Assembly (NCBI RefSeq): GCF_900112005.1 | Contig: NZ_FOKK01000007.1 | Span: 1-64,000, forward strand | Direction of reading: 5' to 3' | Source: Algoriphagus aquimarinus | GTDB lineage: Bacteria > Bacteroidota > Bacteroidia > Cytophagales > Cyclobacteriaceae | DNA: 64,000 nt | In this document: piece after piece, positions 25,395 to 34,292 of the stretch | Layout of the letters: each line of letters starts with the position of its first letter | Position numbering within the stretch: the first letter of the stretch is position 1 | Notes under the pieces: model-generated | The model's input: the letters and a program-made list of their open reading frames with translations, nothing else | What the model was told of the DNA's origin: nothing | The model's database searches: none | Made by a program: the position numbers and the translations under genes

Positions 25395-26306
25395 AGAAAA
25401 CCAGTTCTTCAGGTTTTTTTTCAGGCTAACCGGGAAGAGGCGTTTGATATGGTCTGCGCGGGTCATTCCTTCAGGAAAGTTCATTTTAAAAGGTGAATCC
25501 TTTTGGACCTTCCAATACTCGGCCTTCCGAGGGTGATTGCTGTTATACTCCCAAGGTTTGCTTGGGCCTGTAAAATGGATAAGTATAGGAGAATCCACTG
25601 CTTCCTTTAATTGTTCGCTGGTCCAGGTAGTTTCGTCAAAATCAAACCCTTCTCTATACAAAATCGCCTGTTGGTTGAATTTGGGAGTCAACTCCAAGTA
25701 ATCTCCGTCTATAACTCCATTCAAAGCACACTGATCTACAAACCTGATTTTGTCAGGATGATTATGTACAAATTCAAATGACCTATTGGTGATATCCATT
25801 TTTTTCCAAAGATCAAGATTGATCAACATCACTCCAGAATTAAAATATGTAGCGGAGTCTTTCATTCCTAGCTCCGTTTTCCATTTGTATATAGGGTCAA
25901 CTACAGCCGCAAGAACCTTGTCTTTGAGATCAAATTTGAGGAATTCACGGAGTGAGGAAACCGCAATAATATCAGCATCCATGTAGATTGCTTTTTTAGC
26001 AAAAGGAATCAGTTCCGGGATAAGAAGTCTGTAATAATTAGCTTTTGAAAAGTGATGAGGGATGGGGAAATTTTCAAATACCTCATCATCGAGTTTAATA
26101 AATTCGAAGGAAGAACCAAAGGATTCCACCGTCTTTGTAATTGCATTTTTTTGGCTTTCGCCTAGCGCATTTCCTAACAGGTAAAATTGGAAATTGTAAT
26201 CCTGATTAGTTTTCAGGACGGATAGCATGGTGGTCATTGCGTGAGGAATAAACTTTCCGTCAGCGCAGAATACTATAGGGATTTCAAATGAAATTTTGGA
26301 CAGCAT
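25380..26306 (-). CDS. Family 8 glycosyltransferase
   Basis: A GT-A retaining glycosyltransferase, the type of LPS galactosyl/glucosyltransferases, cytoplasmic or peripheral. It begins with IPIVFCADGKFIPHAMTTMLS, has MDADIIAV (the metal-binding DxD at residues 110-112), YFNSGVMLINLDLW, VDQCALN and the HFTGPSKPW motif, in the usual GT8 order. I start it at the Met of MLSKISFE, whose ATG overlaps the stop of the upstream gene by one base (TAATG). A start ten codons earlier is less likely. Its 3' end overlaps the plus-strand gene at 24153 by 15 bases. Donor and acceptor are unknown. Confidence 0.87.
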   Translation of the reverse strand: MLSKISFEIPIVFCADGKFIPHAMTTMLSVLKTNQDYNFQFYLLGNALGESQKNAITKTVESFGSSFEFIKLDDEVFENFPIPHHFSKANYYRLLIPELIPFAKKAIYMDADIIAVSSLREFLKFDLKDKVLAAVVDPIYKWKTELGMKDSATYFNSGVMLINLDLWKKMDITNRSFEFVHNHPDKIRFVDQCALNGVIDGDYLELTPKFNQQAILYREGFDFDETTWTSEQLKEAVDSPILIHFTGPSKPWEYNSNHPRKAEYWKVQKDSPFKMNFPEGMTRADHIKRLFPVSLKKNLKNWFSLNRG

Positions 26307-27385
26307 TAACTCAATTTTAGTTCGCGTACAAAGCATTTACCCAGTTTTGCATGGGCTATCAAATGCCGGGAATGTTCACTTCCCATATCTTTTAAGTTTT
26401 GGATATGATCACCACCATACACAAAAGCAATCTGATCTTTAGTATATACTTCAGAGACAGTTTTCCAAAATGGACATGTAGGAGCTATTCCAAGAACACC
26501 CTCATCTGTCCCCATTTTCCCGTAGACTATAAAGTCCCACTGTCCTTGCTTAATGGAGTTTTCTACCTCTTCATCTGTAGTAGGAAGCGTTTCTGAATTT
26601 GGAGTGGAGCTTAGCCGCCTAGTATAGCCAAATCCTTTCCCATAGCACTTGTCAGCCTTTTCCAAGGGGAAGCTATCGTAAAGAAAATCAAGTTTGGGAT
26701 AGCCATAGCATAGCCCTTTGCCAGACTCCTGAACTCTGCTTAATCCAATAAAAAGCAGTTCTCTAGAATAATTGACATTTGCATCGCAATTCAGGAAGAG
26801 GATTTTTTGGTTAGACTTAACGCCTAAATTTTTCAGGAATCCCTTTGCTACTGCAGAGCAAGAGATATTCTCTTTGCAGTGGTCAAGAATAGCTGTTGCG
26901 TAATTTTGGTATTTGCTATGGTAATCAGGATTGTCTTTCCAGGGCAGCAACTCCTTGTTTGCTTGAAGTATAAGTTCTTTTGGGAGATGAGTAAGTGTAT
27001 CCTTAGGACAGGCTGCTAAGTCTGGGAATGCAGGGATAGTCCCGTTGGCAAGGATCTCATAATGTCTAAGGCAATCCCAACCTCCTTTTTTCCATGTAAA
27101 AGCAAACTGGGCTTGAGCATACATGGTGTAGAAGTCCTTTTCATTTGAGAATCTGTAGGTTTCTCTCAAGCCGGGAACCACCTCAGCCCATAGGGAAGTT
27201 TTATCTGTAACCTTATCCAAAATCAATTCATCCGGGATGCAATACCCTAAAGGAAAGATGCGTTCATCTACCTTTTTCAGGTCATAATATTGAGGATACA
27301 ATTTGTCAATTGCCCTGAAAAAATACGTTCTGCCCCTACCTGTATAGGTTTCTAATTTATTGCTGATTTTTTGGAGAATAGTCAT
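26306..27385 (-). CDS. Putative glycosyltransferase of an unclassified type (exostosin-like motif)
   Basis: 359 residues, not confidently placed in a family. The middle has FTWKKGGWDCLRHYEILANG and IPAFPDLAACP. This is a conserved segment I recall in uncharacterised proteins of capsule loci and large viruses, and it resembles the sugar-nucleotide end of exostosin-type GT-B folds (an area naming the gene as the most exposed of a dominant lineage is not implied). The second half has ILFLNCDANVNYSRELLFIG and a stretch with YGGDHIQNLK. No signal peptide or membrane segment is seen. It starts 3 bases after a GT2 gene and is coupled to the GT8 gene, so a role in the same repeat unit is likely. Function beyond that is unknown. 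Confidence 0.5.
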   Translation of the reverse strand: MTILQKISNKLETYTGRGRTYFFRAIDKLYPQYYDLKKVDERIFPLGYCIPDELILDKVTDKTSLWAEVVPGLRETYRFSNEKDFYTMYAQAQFAFTWKKGGWDCLRHYEILANGTIPAFPDLAACPKDTLTHLPKELILQANKELLPWKDNPDYHSKYQNYATAILDHCKENISCSAVAKGFLKNLGVKSNQKILFLNCDANVNYSRELLFIGLSRVQESGKGLCYGYPKLDFLYDSFPLEKADKCYGKGFGYTRRLSSTPNSETLPTTDEEVENSIKQGQWDFIVYGKMGTDEGVLGIAPTCPFWKTVSEVYTKDQIAFVYGGDHIQNLKDMGSEHSRHLIAHAKLGKCFVRELKLS

Positions 27386-27388
27386 ATA

Positions 27389-28192
27389 TCAGTTTCCCTG
27401 AACTTGTTTAATCTGACTCATTAAGATCATTTTTTTCTTTAGTCCCTTACTTATATACCTAGAAAAGTAGAAGGTAGAAGAGAGGAAACCTAGTTTTTCG
27501 ATGGAATATAGGACCTTCCATAGATCTGCGGCATTGCCCATAAAGGATGTACTCTGAGAACCTAGGCGATATCGATAATTGGATAGGGCCATATTTATGC
27601 CGTAGGCTTTAAAGCCCTGCTTTAATATTGCCAAATGGAATACATAATCCTCAGCTTTGACTAGATCCAATTTCAATTGTGGAAGGGAAACCTGAGTGGT
27701 GTCAAGCATTATGGTGATGATAGAGAACTGGGGATTTCCTAAAAGCTGCTTGTAGGAGATTTCAGGAGCGAAAGGAACATTGCTTTTCCCCATAAATTCA
27801 CCTGCTTCGGTAATTCTCTGAAACATGGTAAAGGACACTGCATGCTTTTCCTTTAGCATAAATGCCACTTGGATCTCAAGCTTTGCAGGTTCGTAGGTAT
27901 CATCTGAATCCAAAAAACATAGAAATTTCCCGCTGGATTCTTTGATACCTCTATTTCTAGCCTCCAAAGCTCCAGCATTTTTCTCTTGCCTGATTGCCTT
28001 TATTCTGGGATCCTTATCCGCTGCATCTTGGCAGATCTTAAAGGATTTATCAGAGGACTGGTCATCGACCAGGATAAGTTCCCAATTGGTATAGCTCTGA
28101 CAAATGACAGAGTCTATACAAGCCTGTACAAACCTTTCGGTATTGTACACTGGAACTACGATTGAAACTAGGGGTAAAGTTATGTCTTTCAT
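27389..28192 (-). CDS. Family 2 glycosyltransferase
   Basis: A GT-A inverting glycosyltransferase of 267 residues. It starts PLVSIVVPVYNTERFV, has ILVDDQSSDKS (first Asp pair) and LCFLDSDDTY (DxD that binds the metal-nucleotide sugar), and AGALEARNRGI between them, all in normal order. The C-terminal region YVFHLAILKQGFKAYG replaces the usual EDxxL acceptor-side acid with an AEDYVFHL segment, which keeps Glu-Asp. It is a soluble cytoplasmic enzyme, 3 bases from its neighbours on both sides. The linkage it forms cannot be predicted. Confidence 0.87.
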   Translation of the reverse strand: MKDITLPLVSIVVPVYNTERFVQACIDSVICQSYTNWELILVDDQSSDKSFKICQDAADKDPRIKAIRQEKNAGALEARNRGIKESSGKFLCFLDSDDTYEPAKLEIQVAFMLKEKHAVSFTMFQRITEAGEFMGKSNVPFAPEISYKQLLGNPQFSIITIMLDTTQVSLPQLKLDLVKAEDYVFHLAILKQGFKAYGINMALSNYRYRLGSQSTSFMGNAADLWKVLYSIEKLGFLSSTFYFSRYISKGLKKKMILMSQIKQVQGN

Positions 28193-28195
28193 ATG

Positions 28196-29359
28196 CTAAA
28201 AATTCTTGGACGCATAGTCTTTCACTAAGGCAGCAAATCTACCACTCCAATACTCTAATGAATTGGAAGAAAATTGATCATGAAGATTTTGACTGATTCT
28301 TTGATAGACCTTTGGATTATGGAATAAAAATACGACTGCTGCAGCAAGTAACTCAGGTTTTCCTGGAGGAACAAAAAGGCAGGTTTCACCTTCTTGGAGT
28401 TCTTTGGCAATGCCTCCTACTTTCGTGGAGACGATAGGCATGGCGAATGCTCTGGCTTCATTGATGATCTTTGGTAGTCCTTCACTATAAGATGAAATCA
28501 CCATAATGTCGTGAGATCTATATAACTCAAATAAAGATTCCCCAAAAGCTTGATACCCTGCAAATTTCACACAGTGGGATACATTCAACTCTTCAACAAA
28601 AGCTCTTAATTCTTCTCCTACCCCACCTTCTCCTACAATAGTTAGGGAGACAGGAATGCTCTCATTGACAAGTTTGACGGCATTCACCAGGTCGAATAGC
28701 CCTTTTTCGGGTTCCAGTCTTCCCACAAAGAGAAGCTTTACATCTTTGTTGAATTCCTTCCTTGCTGGTAACTGTAGTTTTTCAGATACAATTGAATCAC
28801 TGACATAAAAATTATTCTTATATACCGGTTTAAAGTAATTATACATCTCATCTCCTACAGAGACGATGAGCGCATTTTTATGAAACAGCCTAGCATAGGT
28901 ATACAGGAATTGTGTAAATTTTTTACCGACAAAGCGATTAATACCAGAATATCTTACATGGATTAATGCCTCCAAATTTTGTCGTACGAATAAGACAACA
29001 GGCTTTTTTCTACCTACCAGCATTAAAACAAGAAAACTGATAGGATGAGGCCAAGTAAGCCAAAACACGTCATAGTGTCCAACTGCAGACTTCAGCAATG
29101 CCTTAGATCTGCTGAGTAAACTTGGCTTTTTGAAAAACTGCGAGACACTTGAATAAAAAGGAAAGACCAAAACCTCTTCCTTGTTGTCAGTGAAAAAATA
29201 ATGCCCTGGCTCATCCGTTTCTATGCATCTGGAACCCAATTGAAATTCATCAAAATAGGTTTCACAGGTAGCCTTGATGAACAAAATATGCGAATCGTCT
29301 GCATATATTTTATCCTTGTTCTTTTTTAAAATAAAGTCGTTGTAGGCAAATATCTTCAA
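28196..29359 (-). CDS. Family 4 glycosyltransferase (GT-B)
   Basis: 387 residues. The C-terminal donor domain has LLFVGRLEPEKGLFDLV, IVGEGGVGEELR and SSYSEGLPKIINEA, the GT4 E-x7-E signature. The N-terminal half holds hydrophobic strands and VGRKKPVVLFVRQN, consistent with membrane-face association. It is followed by a GT2 gene 3 bases away. The 127-base gap before it (29360-29486) is AT-rich, without a terminator-like hairpin that I can see, and could hold a promoter. Confidence 0.85.
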   Translation of the reverse strand: MKIFAYNDFILKKNKDKIYADDSHILFIKATCETYFDEFQLGSRCIETDEPGHYFFTDNKEEVLVFPFYSSVSQFFKKPSLLSRSKALLKSAVGHYDVFWLTWPHPISFLVLMLVGRKKPVVLFVRQNLEALIHVRYSGINRFVGKKFTQFLYTYARLFHKNALIVSVGDEMYNYFKPVYKNNFYVSDSIVSEKLQLPARKEFNKDVKLLFVGRLEPEKGLFDLVNAVKLVNESIPVSLTIVGEGGVGEELRAFVEELNVSHCVKFAGYQAFGESLFELYRSHDIMVISSYSEGLPKIINEARAFAMPIVSTKVGGIAKELQEGETCLFVPPGKPELLAAAVVFLFHNPKVYQRISQNLHDQFSSNSLEYWSGRFAALVKDYASKNF

Positions 29360-29486
29360 TGGATAAATAGCTTTTTTTTGAAAGTATGTGGTTCTGGAAA
29401 GGCTTAATTAATTGAAACTATTTTTTGAAAAAATGAGAGGAGAATAAGGCTCTACAAGTACAAATGGAATCAACTAGGAAAATGAA

Positions 29487-30968
29487 TTAGGCAGGCAAGT
29501 TCTCCTCTGTATCTGCGGTCTGCAGTTTAAATCTATTTACTGCTATTGAATTCCCTTTGGCATTACCTTTTTTTCGATTCGTTTTTTTCCTCTTAGCCAT
29601 GGTTCCAATATTAACACAGGAGATCCCCATGAGTAAGGGGGTAATGTAGGTTCGTGTGGCTGAGTGGAAAGTAGCCAGAAATCCCAATAAAAACAGCGCA
29701 ATCAATATCCCTTTACTTATAGATTCTGGGGCATAGCCTTTATTGAGAAAGTAGACGACAATGAACAAGCTGAAAATTATTAAGCCCAACAATCCATGCT
29801 CTGCTATTAACCTTGATAATTCTACGTGTGGCGCATATCCTTTGTATTCATCGCGCATGTAGGTGGAAGCTCCTACGCCTACACCCAGCATGCTGTGATC
29901 TAAAAACAGATCCACATCCTCCATGAAAATATCGGACCTATTGGTAGTTATTTTATTCAGATTTTTTTCTGCACTTCCCGTAAGCGTTCCTTGGGTCTCT
30001 CCCATGTAGCGAAGTAGTAGCATTCCTCCTGTAATCAGGTTTGCGGCCATCATCACAATAAACAGCAGTATACCTACAGGGAGGATGAATTTCTTAAAAT
30101 TGGGAATCCTCAGTGCCATGCGTTCTTTTACACTCAGCTTGGTGAGGTAAAACATCACTACGAAAATAGCGATAAACCCTCCTATCATTCCTCCACGAGA
30201 AAAGGTCAGAAGTCCTTGGATTGTGAAAAGCCCAAGTAATATTCCATCCAACCACTTGTAACCTGAGATCCTATAATTCAACAGAATAGCTACAGCTATA
30301 ACAAAAACTCCCAAACCTAAGATGGTGGACACCTGGTTGGACCCAAAGCCACCCGCTGTTGCAAAATTAGCACCGAGCGTGAACTCTACCTCATCTAAAT
30401 TAGGGGTACGGATAATGGTGAAAATCAAAACAGAAATAATAGGGTAAACCAGGGGCTTAGACCAGCTAATCAAAGTCTTAAGCTTTAAATTCAGTGTGGA
30501 GAAAAACCAAATTGCAACACCAATATTCAACAACCCCAATAGGTTGAATTTAATATCATTAAAGGAAACCTGGTTACTTTCGTCAAACATGACGGCGGGA
30601 ATGGACAGAATAAGGATCACCAGTCCGATCATGCCTTTGGCCGTCTGATTTCTACTGAGAAGAATACCTAGAGGACATAGAAATAGCAGGATATATTTAC
30701 CTAATTCATATGGTATAAATGGATCAGACTCGGCCAATCTTCCCAGCGCTTCGAATGATGCGAAATAAATGATAATCTCCGCAATCAAACGAGGTCTTTC
30801 TGCAGCATTGATAGTGAATAAATTAATGAAACTGTATCCAAGAGCCACATAGAAAAATATGATCATTGGAAAAGCAGAAATAGTGGCGGATGCACCCAAA
30901 AGTACATGCACTATAAACCAAAAAAAGGATTTATTCTGTTGCTTTAAAGAATTGAAAAATATGAACAT
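29487..30968 (-). CDS. Wzy-like O-antigen/capsule polymerase or ligase (first copy)
   Basis: 493 residues with about twelve transmembrane helices. The Wzy_C-type core is visible: FSRGGMIGGFIA in the middle and a large periplasmic loop with HSMLGVGVGASTYM and APHVELSRLIAEHGLLGLI. These match the conserved Arg and His residues of Wzy/WaaL proteins. A basic cytoplasmic tail follows (KRKKTNRKKGN). Wzy joins lipid-linked repeat units in the periplasm, while WaaL-type enzymes transfer chains to an acceptor; the two are hard to separate by sequence. It sits in block I, with 1 base to the GT4 upstream. A second polymerase is at 50532. Confidence 0.8.
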   Translation of the reverse strand: MFIFFNSLKQQNKSFFWFIVHVLLGASATISAFPMIIFFYVALGYSFINLFTINAAERPRLIAEIIIYFASFEALGRLAESDPFIPYELGKYILLFLCPLGILLSRNQTAKGMIGLVILILSIPAVMFDESNQVSFNDIKFNLLGLLNIGVAIWFFSTLNLKLKTLISWSKPLVYPIISVLIFTIIRTPNLDEVEFTLGANFATAGGFGSNQVSTILGLGVFVIAVAILLNYRISGYKWLDGILLGLFTIQGLLTFSRGGMIGGFIAIFVVMFYLTKLSVKERMALRIPNFKKFILPVGILLFIVMMAANLITGGMLLLRYMGETQGTLTGSAEKNLNKITTNRSDIFMEDVDLFLDHSMLGVGVGASTYMRDEYKGYAPHVELSRLIAEHGLLGLIIFSLFIVVYFLNKGYAPESISKGILIALFLLGFLATFHSATRTYITPLLMGISCVNIGTMAKRKKTNRKKGNAKGNSIAVNRFKLQTADTEENLPA

Positions 30969-30969
30969 C

Positions 30970-32034
30970 CTAGCTTAGCCCGTTTAATAGATTAGTATAT
31001 TTTCCCAAGAAATTCATATTGCCAAATTTAGCAGAGACATGACTGGCAAACAACTCTGCTTTGTTCTTTGCCTCCGAAATATTTGCTGCTACATGCAACA
31101 TTGCACCAAGTAGTTCCTCTTTTTTGCCTGGTTCCACCAAATACCCGAATTTACCTTTCTCGAATAAAGCTTCACATTGCCCAACTGCAGTGGTTATTAT
31201 GGGCACTTTACCCAACCCCAACTCCAGCAAGGAGACAGGTAATCCTTCCACATCAGAACTCAATACAGCAAATTGAGCCTCTTCCATATAAGGTGTCAAA
31301 TTAAGTTGGGTTCCTTCTATGTGAATACTATCCTCCATCCCATTTCTACTGATCATCTCCTGGATCTCGGAGAGGTAAACGGGGTTGTCTGTAGAGCCCA
31401 CCAGTTTTAATTTGTACCCAGGGTATGCTGCGACAAACTCCAAAAAAGCATTGACTAGTAAGTGATGGTTTTTTGGTGGTTTTAAATTTGCCAAACAAAG
31501 GATCACCTCAGCAGTATGTTGTCTTGATACTGCTTCTGGCAAATCAGGGAAATTCTGAATATAGGCTACGTGATGGATTTTAGGCAATTCCTTTTCGATC
31601 CAATCTTTAAGCTCCTCATTCACTGTAATGACCGCATCTATAGAACCTGCGATGAATTTAATCTTATTGCCAAAGCGTTGATCATTTCCTGAGAAACCTC
31701 CGTAATGTGCATGCCAAACCAACTTGCTAGAAGGGAGAAATTGCTTTAGCATTACGCCCCAAAATACGGATGAATCGTGGACATGAATGTGAGTGGGTTT
31801 GAAGTTTCGGGCTGTGGAAATAAGTTGTCTAAAAGCCTTGAAATCAGAAAATGACTTCTTATGGAGACAAAGAAAGCTCTCCTTGTCCAGTAGAAAGTCA
31901 TTCATAGGGCCGTTTGACCTGCTAGCAACGAGGATATTGGGAATGTTTTCTTTAGAAAACAGGTTTGCAATATTTACAGCCATCCGTTCTGCGCCACCGA
32001 CTGCCATGGAATCTATCAGTTGTAGGATTCTCAT
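30970..32034 (-). CDS. Family 4 glycosyltransferase (GT-B)
   Basis: 354 residues from the Met of MRILQLIDSMAVGGAERM. That ATG overlaps the upstream stop as ATGA, which supports it over the longer frame to 32088. GGAER near the start is the acceptor-domain motif of many GT4 enzymes. HVHDSSVFWGV, then ILCLANLKPPKNHHLLV, KLVGSTDNP and SSDVEGLPVSLLELG follow, the last being the GT4 signature. The C-terminus is only 1 base from the polymerase start. It belongs to the block I assembly set. Linkage unknown. Confidence 0.85.
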   Translation of the reverse strand: MRILQLIDSMAVGGAERMAVNIANLFSKENIPNILVASRSNGPMNDFLLDKESFLCLHKKSFSDFKAFRQLISTARNFKPTHIHVHDSSVFWGVMLKQFLPSSKLVWHAHYGGFSGNDQRFGNKIKFIAGSIDAVITVNEELKDWIEKELPKIHHVAYIQNFPDLPEAVSRQHTAEVILCLANLKPPKNHHLLVNAFLEFVAAYPGYKLKLVGSTDNPVYLSEIQEMISRNGMEDSIHIEGTQLNLTPYMEEAQFAVLSSDVEGLPVSLLELGLGKVPIITTAVGQCEALFEKGKFGYLVEPGKKEELLGAMLHVAANISEAKNKAELFASHVSAKFGNMNFLGKYTNLLNGLS

Positions 32035-33152
32035 TTTAGTCTTTCGATTTCTGACTGAAATGTCTCCAAGGTGTAGTTCCTTGCCCAATCCATAGCTGCT
32101 TTCCCCATGCGTTCGAATTCCTTAGTATCTTCTAGCAATGTCACTAATTGCTCAAAAATTTGCTGGGGATCTTTACTTACCAAAACTCCTTTTTCTCTAT
32201 TTTCTCCAATCATTTGAGGCACACAACTTACTCTAGAAGTAAAGGGGATACAGCCCCAAAACATTGCTTCTGCAACTGCTTTAGGCCAGCCTTCTGTTTT
32301 GGAAACAAAAATAAGGAAGTGTGACTCTTGGAGGATTTGTTTTACTGTGTCTGCATCTACATTTCCCTTGAAAATGACGTTATCCTGTAATCCCAACGCA
32401 AGAGATTGAGCTTCCAATTCTTGTCGCATGACGCCATCACCACAATAGACAAATTCAAAATTAAGCCCAGCCTGCTTCATCAAGTTGGACAGCTGGAGAC
32501 CAATTTCTGGATTTTTGCCATCATACAAGGCTCCCACAAATACTAGCTTTATTTTTTGGCTAACTGGACTTTTGGAAACAGGTTCCTTTTCCGAATCCGT
32601 ATAGCTGGCTGTAAAAAATGGAAGCACATTAGTACTGCTATCTGGCCAATCACCGTACACTAAAACTTTAGCGTTTTTGGTTAAAAAGGGGCTGTTTGCG
32701 ATGAATCTTTGGATTTTATAGGTACGTGGCTGTTGGGATAGACCATCCCAGTTTCCCGCATACTTGATTGTCTTTGGTTTTGAAGGGAAAAATATCTGAA
32801 CAAACATCGCCAATAGGCCCATATTGCCTGGGATTCTGATGTGAATATGCTTGGCGTTGCGCATGGCTTTTGCAATTTGAAAAATGATGCCTGGCAAATC
32901 GAATATTGTCTTAAAAATAGCCTGAACGCTTTGTACATGGTACGCAGGAACAGTGACAAAGCGCAGTTGCTTGTGCTTATATTTTAGGTCAATTTTCCCC
33001 GGTTTTGTTTCACTCATTAAGGGCGCTACTACTGAAACGGAGTTTTCCTTTTCTATCCACAGGTTCATTTCCCTGACATAGGGACCATAGGCATAATAGT
33101 CTCCATTTTCACTTGTGTGATGTACACAGGTGATTATTAAAAAATCATCCAT
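32031..33152 (-). CDS. Family 4 glycosyltransferase (GT-B)
   Basis: 373 residues. The donor domain shows LVFVGALYDGKNPEIG, FVYCGDGVMRQELEA, FKGNVDADTVKQIL and SKTEGWPKAVAEAMFWG. The N-terminal region has RIPGNMGLLAMFVQIF and KTIKYAGNWDG, similar to family members that act on lipid-linked acceptors. It overlaps the upstream GT4 by 8 bases and the downstream one by 4. No signal peptide. Specificity unknown. Confidence 0.84.
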   Translation of the reverse strand: MDDFLIITCVHHTSENGDYYAYGPYVREMNLWIEKENSVSVVAPLMSETKPGKIDLKYKHKQLRFVTVPAYHVQSVQAIFKTIFDLPGIIFQIAKAMRNAKHIHIRIPGNMGLLAMFVQIFFPSKPKTIKYAGNWDGLSQQPRTYKIQRFIANSPFLTKNAKVLVYGDWPDSSTNVLPFFTASYTDSEKEPVSKSPVSQKIKLVFVGALYDGKNPEIGLQLSNLMKQAGLNFEFVYCGDGVMRQELEAQSLALGLQDNVIFKGNVDADTVKQILQESHFLIFVSKTEGWPKAVAEAMFWGCIPFTSRVSCVPQMIGENREKGVLVSKDPQQIFEQLVTLLEDTKEFERMGKAAMDWARNYTLETFQSEIERLK

Positions 33153-34287
33153 TTAACAAGGATTTATAAAAGGTGACGTTTCTCGATACATTGGAAACAT
33201 TGAAAACAGAGTTCACTTTTTCGTAGGCTTTTACCCCAATTTCTTGAAACTGGTCTTTCGCCTCAAATGCAGTAATTATCGAATTCTCAATACTTGAAAC
33301 ATCCAGAGGATTGCACAGAAAACCATTCAATCCATGTGTGATTGTTTCAGGTCCTGGCCCCTTGTCTGTGAAGATCACCACCTTGCCCATGGCCATAGCT
33401 TCAGGAGCGACTAGCCCTTGAGTTTCCATAAAGGATGGAAAAATACAGATAGCTGCTTTTCCATAAACCTGAGGAATTTGATCATGGGTAACAGGTGGGT
33501 GTATTTTTATTTGATTTTTAAGATTGGAAGGAATTCTAGCTTGGATATAGTCTGTATAAGAATCTCCGTTTGGGAAGAACCATTCCTTGCCAAAAATATC
33601 TAAGGTAGCTTCTGGGAATTTCAGGGAAACTTTAGCCATAGCGTCTATCAAATTCCCTACTCCTTTTTTCTCACAGATAGTACCTGCAAAAACAAGTGAA
33701 AAGTCCTTTGCTTCAGGATATGATTCTTTGTAGGCAAAGCGTTTTTGATCAATCATGTATCGGATTGTCGCGAGCGGTTTTCCATGATAGGAAAGGTACT
33801 TCGCGGTATGTTCTCTTACATAATCAGAAACCGCTATAAAGGCATCTGCTTTTTTAAATGATCTTTTCTCTTGAAAACCTTTCCAGCGGTTGATACCGCG
33901 ATTTTCGGATTCAGAGAAAAAGTGATGCCCCCCATGCAGACGTACCACATACTTGACATTAGGCAGCTTTTGAAGAAATGCCAACCCTAATTCCGAACTC
34001 TCCACAATATCCAAGGGATGAGAAGAATTGATATCCTTAAGGTAAGCATTCAATTTCCTTGCGATAAGCCACCAATTCACTCCGGGCAGGGAAGGTTTGG
34101 CAAATCTAATAACTCTCAAATTTCCCTGGGTTTCATCCTCAGTTCTATTGGAATCATTTGCCCCAAGCACAGTTACTCGATGCCCCGCTTCGGTAAGTAC
34201 ATTACAGAAAGTGTATAAAAACACTCCTACCCCACCTGGATTAAGTCCAGCCTTTGGGTATTCATGTGAAAGAAAACAAATGTGCAT
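33145..34287 (-). CDS. Family 4 glycosyltransferase (GT-B)
   Basis: 380 residues. It opens MHICFLSHEYPKAGLNPGGVGVF, with the Gly-rich GGVG acceptor-site loop of GT4 enzymes. VRLHGGHHFFSE, LVFAGTICEKKGVGNLI, LDIFGKEW and FPSFMETQGLVAPEAMAMG follow in order. The starts and stops are tight: 5 bases from the gene upstream and an 8-base overlap downstream. Together with the next two genes it forms a row of three consecutive GT4 genes in block I. Likely cytoplasmic face of the inner membrane. Confidence 0.85.
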   Translation of the reverse strand: MHICFLSHEYPKAGLNPGGVGVFLYTFCNVLTEAGHRVTVLGANDSNRTEDETQGNLRVIRFAKPSLPGVNWWLIARKLNAYLKDINSSHPLDIVESSELGLAFLQKLPNVKYVVRLHGGHHFFSESENRGINRWKGFQEKRSFKKADAFIAVSDYVREHTAKYLSYHGKPLATIRYMIDQKRFAYKESYPEAKDFSLVFAGTICEKKGVGNLIDAMAKVSLKFPEATLDIFGKEWFFPNGDSYTDYIQARIPSNLKNQIKIHPPVTHDQIPQVYGKAAICIFPSFMETQGLVAPEAMAMGKVVIFTDKGPGPETITHGLNGFLCNPLDVSSIENSIITAFEAKDQFQEIGVKAYEKVNSVFNVSNVSRNVTFYKSLLNG

Positions 34288-34292
34288 TTTAA

